Source: Chrysomallon squamiferum (lineage: Eukaryota; Mollusca; Gastropoda; Neomphalida; Peltospiridae). From it: 64,000 nucleotides of DNA. Positions 48,001 to 64,000 of this stretch are shown here, one piece after another. Position numbers and translations under genes: made by a program. The first letter of the stretch is position 1, and each line of letters begins with the position of its first letter. The stretch covers positions 33,162,938-33,226,937 of the forward strand of contig CM022670.1 in assembly GCA_012295275.1 (NCBI GenBank). Reading direction: 5' to 3'. The notes below the pieces were generated by a model. It was given only the letters and a program-made list of their open reading frames with translations, was not told where the DNA came from and made no database searches.

Positions 48001-49648
48001 TGCTCGGATTTCGATGATATGCCAGCGTGTATAGTTTTTGTTGATTTAGCTCCTTTTCCTAAATGCTTGCCAACTGTTATATAAACTGTAGGTGGTTAAA
48101 ACGTAACTGGTATTTAAGTAGAATGATTGTTGTATCATAGTTCATGCTGCACTGTCAGCATTAATATTGTTTTAACTGTTTGTTATTTTGTTTATTATCG
48201 AAAGTCTATATTTATAATAAAAATAGTACAGTACTAATATAAAATATGTTGGCAACCAAACTAGAGAAGCTTATTTTAGACTATAAGATAATTTTAAATC
48301 ATATACATATAATATAAAGTTTCTTCAGTCAGAAATCTTTGTTATTAAGAAAGTAATGTTGTCTTAAGCGCAAGTAAATTCAAGATTTTTCTTAGTTGTA
48401 TAGTGATTATAGATTTGGTCCTATCAACAGCTAGGTAGCCAGTGGTATCTGCTTCTGTTTGCAACGAAAAGTTATTACGGTACTGGTCTTATGGCTTTGT
48501 TTCACTGGAGCCTTATCCCCAGATCTTTTACATTACAGAGGTAACTGGAAACATGTACGAAGATTACATAATCTGTTCTACGAACGAATAATATAGGCTC
48601 CTGGATGTGGCCAAGGCAGATATATTTGAACTTTAAGTGAAACCAAGCTTGTATAAAAGTGATTGACTCATTAATTCAAGATCTCTTTTTCGAGACTAGC
48701 ACTGTCTGAAAGTAGTGACCACACTTGTTTACCCAAAGCGTTGATAGATATACTAAACAAATAGTGTAGTTTTAAACTAAAACTTTTATAATTGCGTTAG
48801 TGAATGTTTTGTACATCGAAGTGTCTATCATGTCTACCCAAAATCAAATTTCTTACAAAAATTAATTATGACAAACTATGGTTATTAGCAAATGCTACGA
48901 TTATGACTGACTCGCTTCTCTGATTAGTTTATGACCCTTTTAATGAGTCAGTCGTTGTGAAAGGTCTCTTGGAGGAGGGAAAGTAGTGGTTTTTCTTCTG
49001 AATAGAAGGAGAACGGAGAAGCAATTCTGGTACCTATAAGTCAGTGATATAATCACTGCACCACGAAAGCTATCTATTCCTTGTAATTAGTTATTTTCTA
49101 TTCCAGTCTCTTAAGCTGCTGGAAGAGGCTCCAATGGAATAAAACCCAAGCTCACACACAATCTCTTTTATTACTAAATGCAAGAGTAAGAATATTCAGT
49201 AATGGGTATAGGTTTCCTATTTAATTTCTGTTTCATTGCAAAATCACATTTGTCATAAACTTTATTATGAAAACATTATGATGACAAATTGTTAAATAAA
49301 TATTCGTTCAATTATAAGTTCTTTATTTATTTACGCCTGTTTCGATTTAACGATGGAATTTCTTTTTTTTAAAGAAATATTCAAAATAGTAACTTCAAAA
49401 CAAACAAAAACTTAAAGCTTTTTTTTGTCATTTTGATTACTTAACAGTAGTAGTTGTAGAAGAAGAAAAGAGAAAGTGGTAAAAAATAAAAAAAAATAAA
49501 AAAAAGTGCTTGAACGTGACTGGGAAAGCAACTTGAAAATGAGTTAAGTGTCGGAAAACTAGAAAATATTAAAAATAATTGTAAAATGTGTGTCATGTAT
49601 TCATTTTGACCAGAAAGCTAAAAAAGTAAAAAGGAAATAATCAGAAAG

Positions 49649-49704
<56 letters not shown>

Positions 49705-50110
49705 GTAGTAATAATAAAAGTAGCAGTAGCAGTCAGTAGTAATATTAGTTGCAACAATAGCTGTTGTACAGTAGTAGTAGTGGTGAGAAACAGTAGTAGT
49801 TGTACTAATGGTGATTGTAGAAGAAAAACGAAAAGAGGTAAACAAAAAAAAATTGTAAAATTAAATTAAAAAAAAACATTTAAAATAATAAAAAAAATAA
49901 ATAAATATAATAAAATAAAAATAAAAAGATATTAGTGAGAAAACTGAAATAAATTTTATATATTAAAAATACCTGTGACAGCTCACACAGGTGTATGAAC
50001 GTATTTCAATCATATCAGTTTCATTTCTGAGGCTATGTATTGTATATATATCTCCAAACGTTTTTTTAATTACTCTTTTTGGTTGACTGTAATATTTTAT
50101 TATCGCCCTT

Positions 50111-50147
<37 letters not shown>

Positions 50148-50818
50148 CTTGTTGTTGTATTATTATTACACTTCTATCATCATCATATTCATTATTTTTG
50201 TTGTTCTATTTTTAGTTCTTGTTCCAACACTGATTTTAAGAAAAATAATGATCAAGTTATTAAAGTATACTTTTATTAAAGTTATTAAAGTAATATTCAG
50301 AAATGTTTTCAAATATCCAGTTAAATATGACTTGGGTTAGACTGTTCTCCCACTGACGGATATTAACGTCATTTATCAATCTGAACTCCTTTTCTATTTC
50401 TTTGGGATTAGGCCACTGTTTCATAACCATACAGATTATTCAGGTATATGTATTGCTAATCCTTCACCATCGCTCTAATAGCGATTTTATTAAGGAGCTT
50501 TTAAAAATTCTTTAAAACAAAATTCTCCATAGCAATTAGTAAATAGAGAACAGAAAAATGTCGTTTGCTAAAGATGCTCATTTTAAATAATTAATGAATG
50601 TTTATAGTTCGTGACTAATAATAAAACAAAAATTAAAGAAAGAAAGATTTAAAAGATAAAGCGCAAAAGAACGAAACAAAATTACTTCTATTCCAAAACG
50701 GAAATTATACTATAAGCCGGCTATTTTTAACTTCTTTAACTTTTTTTGTTTTTTTTTATGTCTGCCTGCCTTCCGATTTACATCATTTCTATCGTGCAAG
50801 AGTGAAATAAAAAGCAAT

Positions 50819-50850
<32 letters not shown>

Positions 50851-52325
50851 TGGTTATTTTTCAGTTGTTTTTTTGTTGTGTTTTTCTTATTTTAGTTTAA
50901 AACATAAATAAATCTCCAGTTTCATTTTTATGGATTTCATATATTTTAGTCAGGAGATATTCGCCTTTTCGATGTCGACAACTTTATAACGCCTTAAATA
51001 AAAAATGTTAAAGTTATACAAATATATTCTAAGTGAACGGCGCCATGAAGGGTCAGTAGGTATACGTTTTGCAGACTTGAATAGAAAATATACAGAAATA
51101 TCACACATTGTCATGAAATTTCATTAAAATTTAAAATTCATTGACTCTTTTTAAGTGATATTTTATTCTGGAAATCATATAAACCATAAATAACATTATA
51201 ATCCTTTATAAGTATTATACTTTTTGTAAACGTCTTCCCATATCTAATTAAACACATCAAATATCAACAACTAAATGACAATACCTGTCATTTGTCGAAT
51301 GCGTCCTCATGTACATGTGTGTACATTTTATTGTGTTTGTATGTGTGTACATGTGTTGTTGTGTGTGTGTGCGTATGTGTCTGCCTGTGTCTGTTTCTCC
51401 TCTTACATTTCTCGGATTGTGGCAATAGCATTCGCGATTAGTTTCAGGATCAGTTTGTTTCTGGATATTCCATTGTATGATTACCCACTACAACTAGAAT
51501 GATATATGAAAAACTGTTGTATGTGTTTTCCTGTTTATTCGAGCGTGCATACACAAACACCTTGCTCCTAACTGAAAAAGACTAACTAGGTGCATTTCCT
51601 CTGAAAGTATCTATATGATCTTTAACGAGTGTATACATGCAACAATAGAACCATCGATTAAAACATGTATTCAAAGCAGTCTCTCTCTCTTAATAAAATA
51701 TATTATTACCATAATAAAAACCTTTGTTACAAAAAACAAATATAGTTTAAAAATATAGATCAATTTTAAATAATAATAATAATAATAATAATAATTTTAA
51801 AAACATGAATTTGATATTAGCGTCCTTGAGTAACTCTTTTCTTTTGTACGTATCTGAACAAAACAACATGTACTAAATGATATCTCGAATGCATACAAAG
51901 GTAATGGTATCAAATTAACTGCAGAATACCGCAGAGTGTGATCGTACATTGTGAAACGAATACTGGAAGCCATTGTATAGTTTGACAGTGTAGAGATTAA
52001 CACTGTCAGTTATTGGCGAAGTCAGTTGACTTAGGATACTTTTTTGTTAATATACTGTAAGTAAATATATATGTATATATATATATATATATATGTAATT
52101 TTAGATTATATAAAGTAAATGTTACCATGTACCATTTATTGAAAACAAATTTTACTTTCAGTATTGATTTTAAAAGTAAACGATATGGAGTTTGACTTAA
52201 AGAAACATTTCTCTTTCAGTATAATTTAAGTAAGTATACATGGCTCTTTTTATTTTACCTAAAACAAATTTAATTATATCGGCTGTGCAGATTATACATT
52301 TTCTTTCTAAAAATTTACATAATTA
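45061..52325. other. Intergenic, repeat-rich, no gene recognised
   Basis: Contains (AAC)n near 45270-45293, A21-24 near 45812-45833, interrupted (AGT)n over about 46138-46525, (AAT)n at 49651-49701, (ATT)n near 50118-50144, T30 at 50820-50849, (AAT)n near 51770-51794 and (TA)n near 52070-52093. A CpG-containing block at about 46980-47180 ends in a good donor (AACA|GTAAGT) and could be an untranslated first exon, but nothing proves it. Confidence 0.55.
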
Positions 52326-52355
52326 AAGACTCGGATATTGTCCATTATTGGACAA
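52326..52355. repeat. Left terminal inverted repeat of the mariner-like element
   Basis: AAGACTCGGATATTGTCCA then TTATTG. It matches the right end apart from a TCG/A difference and one substitution. Confidence 0.8.
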
Positions 52356-52925
52356 AAATTTCAAATTAAAATTTGATAATGAAATTCGAAGTTCTGGAAT
52401 GTGAGAATGTCATCTTACCATTAGTTTACTTGAACAGTTATCAACGGTCATCAAGCGTGATCAGTTTACAATTTTCTTTATTTTTTTCTTTAGTTCATCT
52501 TCAGTGAACTTATCCATTCAACTTTCGTATAATTTCTTAATCAGTAAATTCCACTTGCAGAAATCTGTTGGATTTTAGTACGAACTTTGTTGTAGTGATC
52601 TATCCTTTGTGAATGCTGGTGCTGTATACTCCACATGTTGCTGATTCCATAACTAGTATGCAAGGCGGCCCCATCTTGTTGAACTTTAAAGTCATTGTCA
52701 GGGTATAAATGTTTACAATCTTAAAGCAGTCCGCGATTAAGTAATTCTCAGAATTGACTTTAGTGGTGTTAGTGTGAAAAATAAAACACAGTTATTCAGT
52801 TTCTTTTAGTCCGTGAGATTTCCTGATGCAGTCACTTGACATGTGTCTTTTTTCTTCTGGCGACTGCTAACAATTTCAACAGTGAAATCCTTTTTGTCCG
52901 TGAAAACCATTTTCTCAACATCTTT

Positions 52926-53135
52926 TCAGGAATATTTATCATATAATTCTTTGCACTCCGTTTTCCTCTTCTGTTTCACTTTGTCATATTGTCGTGAAAC
53001 TCGTATCCTCTTATAACATTTCAGTTCCAGATTTCTTTTTATAGAAGTGCAGGCTACTCCAAGATCGGACACAGTATGTCTCTGTGACCTGTCCTGCTGG
53101 AAGAAAACTGCTTCCTCTACATGATGAACATTCAC
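52926..53135 (-). pseudogene. Transposase remnant, N-terminal part
   Basis: Best preserved stretch of the dead transposase. The frame continues past the TGA at 52926-52928 into MVFTDKKDFTVE. The normally acidic residue after FTD is Lys. Motif order and spacing resemble animal transposases with FTDEK-FTV and QQDGAPAH signatures (from memory of the family). Confidence 0.75.
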
Positions 53136-53566
53136 TGATGTACATGCTGTTTTTGGTCAGCCAGTTTCCACTTTCCTTTCACTGGATTCTGTACTTTTAG
53201 CCTTTTTTTCATCTTTTTTTTTTTCAGTCTGTTTATCGATGATTCCTTTATGATTCTAGCAGCATGTCAACATTTCTCAGTGAAATAAGTTGCAGTTAAG
53301 TCCTTATCCAAACTTGAAAGTACTATCTTGAATGTGATGTGATGAAAACCGTAACTAAAACAGCTAAAATCAATTTTTCCAGTCCTACCACTTTTGACTG
53401 TTTACACTCTAGCCAGACGACATTTTCAGACGACACTTGATTGACAGGTGTCACTGCAGTGCACATATTGACGTGATGCGGGAGAGTTCTGGAACTACTA
53501 TTTTCAATATCTAATTTTGAATTAGATTTTATATAAAAACCCTACTAAATAAAGTTATTGGAAAGT

Positions 53567-53594
53567 GTGGGCAATAACGGACAATATCTGTCTT
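53567..53594. repeat. Right terminal inverted repeat of the mariner-like element
   Basis: On the + strand this reads CAATAACGGACAATATCTGTCTT, directly followed by the TA target site. Confidence 0.8.
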
Positions 53595-53596
53595 TA

Positions 53597-54992
53597 ATAA
53601 TATTACCAACGTAAAATGTTTCAAAATGTTAGGTTTTAAAAAAAAAATATTAGGTGGGTTTTCTTTTGTTATTTTGCAAAATAAGAGTAAACTTTTAATG
53701 ATAACTTTGCCTATTAACTATTACTACTACTACTACTACAACAACAACAGTAACAATTATTATTGCTACTACTACTATCATTCCTACATTCTTATTACAA
53801 CCAGTATTATTATTTTCGATATCATCATAATCATGATTATTATTATTATTATGATTATGATTATTATTATTATATTTTAAGATGTTGTCTTGGATCCATG
53901 TTAAGATCCATAACGTTTGTTTTAAAATGTGCAAAAAAATAAAGATAGAAACATGATACTGTTATTAACAGATACGTTGTTATCTTCTTGTCACTATACA
54001 ATTCTTTTGAAGACGTTGCATAATAATTATATAAACTGCCTATCTATATATCTATCTATATGTCTAGCTTTTCGGTTTCTCTAACCTTATATCTGTCTGT
54101 CTGTCTGTCCATTTATCAGGCTGTCTGTTTTTTTTAAAATGTTACTGTATGTACCTCTACATGCCAGTCGGGCTGTACATTATGGTCTACAAATTTATTT
54201 ATTACAAACACCTTGGCAGAAGACTGTTTTTATTTCATTATAAACTGTAAATGATACCTTTCCTACTGAAACTACATACATACTCACACATCTATGTACA
54301 CAAGCTTAAACGCATTCAAATATGCCTATATATTTATTAACACAAACACACACACACACATACATGCATACATACATAGAGATATATACATAAAAACATC
54401 CATCCATCCATCCATATACATACATACATACATACATACATTTATACATTACACACATATAACCATGCGTACATGAACATTCATACATACATATATACAT
54501 ACACACAAATGCATAGATACATAAACTGACATACACGTATAGATGAAAATACACTCACATACAAATACACAAATACATACACGAATACCTGGATACGGTA
54601 ATAATAAATAGTCACAAAAGTGGAGGAGTTATAGGCTTAACGCATAATCTTCTGCAGATCTGCAAATCTCTTCAGCATTTACTATTAAATTACTATTATT
54701 AAGGCAGACAGCAGCTTATCACAGGGTTAAAATCTGAGCTAAAATTCCATTTGACCAGTCAGGCGTTGGCTATACCAAACGGTTTCTTTGTTGCTCGTAC
54801 TGAACTGGACTGAATTAAACTTTTCTTTATGTTAGTTCAACAGGCAGCTTTACACAATCACTTCATTTTGCTTTTGTGTTCTTATATCTATTTATTTAAA
54901 AAAGAACAAAAACAAACTAATACAAAATTCATGACACATTTCCAATTACGGTGAGTATGGCTAAAGCAGGTTCATTTTTCAATTAATTTACA
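53597..54992. other. Intergenic, no gene recognised
   Basis: Contains (TAC)n-(AAC)n near 53718-53755, (ATT/GATTAT)n near 53830-53870, (TCTA)n and (TCTG)n near 54040-54110, and a long imperfect (CATA)/(CA)n block near 54340-54590. Confidence 0.55.
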
Positions 54993-55265
54993 CAATAAAC
55001 TGTACAGCAATATTTCATTCACAGATTGTTTATATTATTGTTATTTCAGATATCAATATTTTATTCACTGAGTGTAAGTTACTGTTATTTTAGATACCAA
55101 TATTTCATTCACTAATTGTTCATTATTCTTATTTTAAAAAGCAGCTGTTCATTCGCAGATTATCAGTTACTGTTATTTTAGAAAGCAATATTTAATTCAC
55201 TAAGTTACGTGTTTTTATATTAGATATCAATAGTTCATCCACTCATTGTTAATTTGTTTTTTTAG
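54993..55265 (+). repeat. 42-44 bp minisatellite with acceptor-like sites, ending at an exon
   Basis: About seven diverged units share TTATTTTAGATATCAATATTTCATTCACT-ATTGT. AG dinucleotides after the T-rich part fall near 55007, 55049, 55093, about 55137 (degenerate), 55181, 55223 and 55265. The last AG is the splice acceptor of the start-codon exon of the next gene. Confidence 0.85.
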
Positions 55266-55271
55266 ATCACC

Positions 55272-63656
<8,385 letters not shown>

Positions 63657-63776
63657 GTAAGGTGGTTGAACATTCTGAATCTCAGCTTCAGATATTATTA
63701 TATCGAATTACTAGATGTTAAAGTGGATATATTATTATTATTATTATCACCACCATCATCATCATCATCATCATCA

Positions 63777-63831
<55 letters not shown>

Positions 63832-64000
63832 GACTGGTGTTGTCTATATACACAGGCTCATTAGAAAATAATAAAATGAAAATCTTATACCGGTATACAG
63901 TTAGTTACACATTCATAACAATACACGTAAAGACGTAAAGATACGATGATTAGGATGGACAAAGAAAACACATATTTACGTATCTGAATTTGATATTTTT
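63657..64000 (+). other. Start of intron 3, truncated by the window edge
   Basis: Contains (ATT)n-(ATC)n-(ATT)n at about 63730-63832. No further exon before the end. Confidence 0.7.

Larger units (their letters stand above)
52326..53594 (-). mobile_element. Decayed Tc1/mariner-superfamily DNA transposon
   Basis: A 1.27 kb element bounded by inverted termini. The left end begins AAGACTCGGATATTGTCC and the right end, read on the minus strand, begins AAGACAGATATTGTCC; a shared TTATTG follows one base later. TA flanks both ends (52324-52325 and 53595-53596), as expected of this superfamily. The minus strand reads as a transposase remnant: an HTH-like region (SQRHTVSDLG, then SIKRNLELKCYKR), the first catalytic-Asp motif MVFTDKKDFTVE, and the second motif QQDGAALHTS. 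There is an in-frame TGA at 52926-52928, the second motif is in a different frame from the first, and the usual WPPNSPDLNP-type region with the third acidic residue is not found. The element is dead. Confidence 0.85.

Noticed and set aside
48950-49075. tRNA-derived SINE head on the minus strand (GTGGTGCAGTGATTATATCACTG)
   Set aside because: An A-box-like piece is visible, but the B-box position holds GGTACCAGAATTGC at the wrong spacing and no 3' tail or second copy is seen.

Overview
The window is nuclear DNA from an animal. It is strongly AT-rich and full of simple repeats: (AAT)n, (ATT)n, (CT)n, (GT)n, (CATA)n, poly-A/T tracts and several AT-rich minisatellites. Coding sequence occurs as short exons with GT..AG introns and polypyrimidine-tract acceptors. 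Protein similarity and repeat style suggest an invertebrate, probably a lophotrochozoan such as a mollusc. That placement is an inference; nothing in the window identifies the species.

Three genes are supported, all on the + strand. (1) 17.9-34.9 kb: a complete EFCAB14 orthologue, encoding a single-pass membrane protein with a long coiled-coil stalk and a C-terminal EF-hand pair. It has a chain of phase-compatible exons and two alternative 5' cassettes. Each cassette has its own start exon and its own transmembrane exon, 1a/2a or 1b/2b, and both splice into the same exon 3. (2) 43.0-44.7 kb: an uninterrupted frame for an unrecognised single-pass membrane protein with a large Ser-rich cytoplasmic tail ending in YWV. 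(3) 55.3 kb to beyond the right edge: the first three coding exons of a gene tentatively assigned as CNBD2-like; its 3' part lies outside the window.

Layout. 0.2-1.3 kb is a satellite of about 27 bp units with a 106-107 bp higher-order period. 1.3-17.9 kb has no convincing gene, only three weak coding-like islands (5.8, 10.4 and 11.6 kb). 17.9-35 kb is EFCAB14. 35-43 kb is 3' UTR/intergenic DNA with many T-rich repeats. Gene 2 follows, then repeat-rich intergenic DNA holding a dead Tc1/mariner-type transposon (52.3-53.6 kb) with recognisable terminal inverted repeats and flanking TA. Last comes gene 3, whose start-codon exon sits at the end of a 42-44 bp minisatellite.

The most interesting signals are the duplicated promoter/transmembrane cassette of EFCAB14; a drop in CpG frequency that starts just after exon 1b and covers the gene body but not cassette 1a; a stop codon split across the last EFCAB14 intron; and a ladder of evenly spaced acceptor-like sites in front of gene 3.
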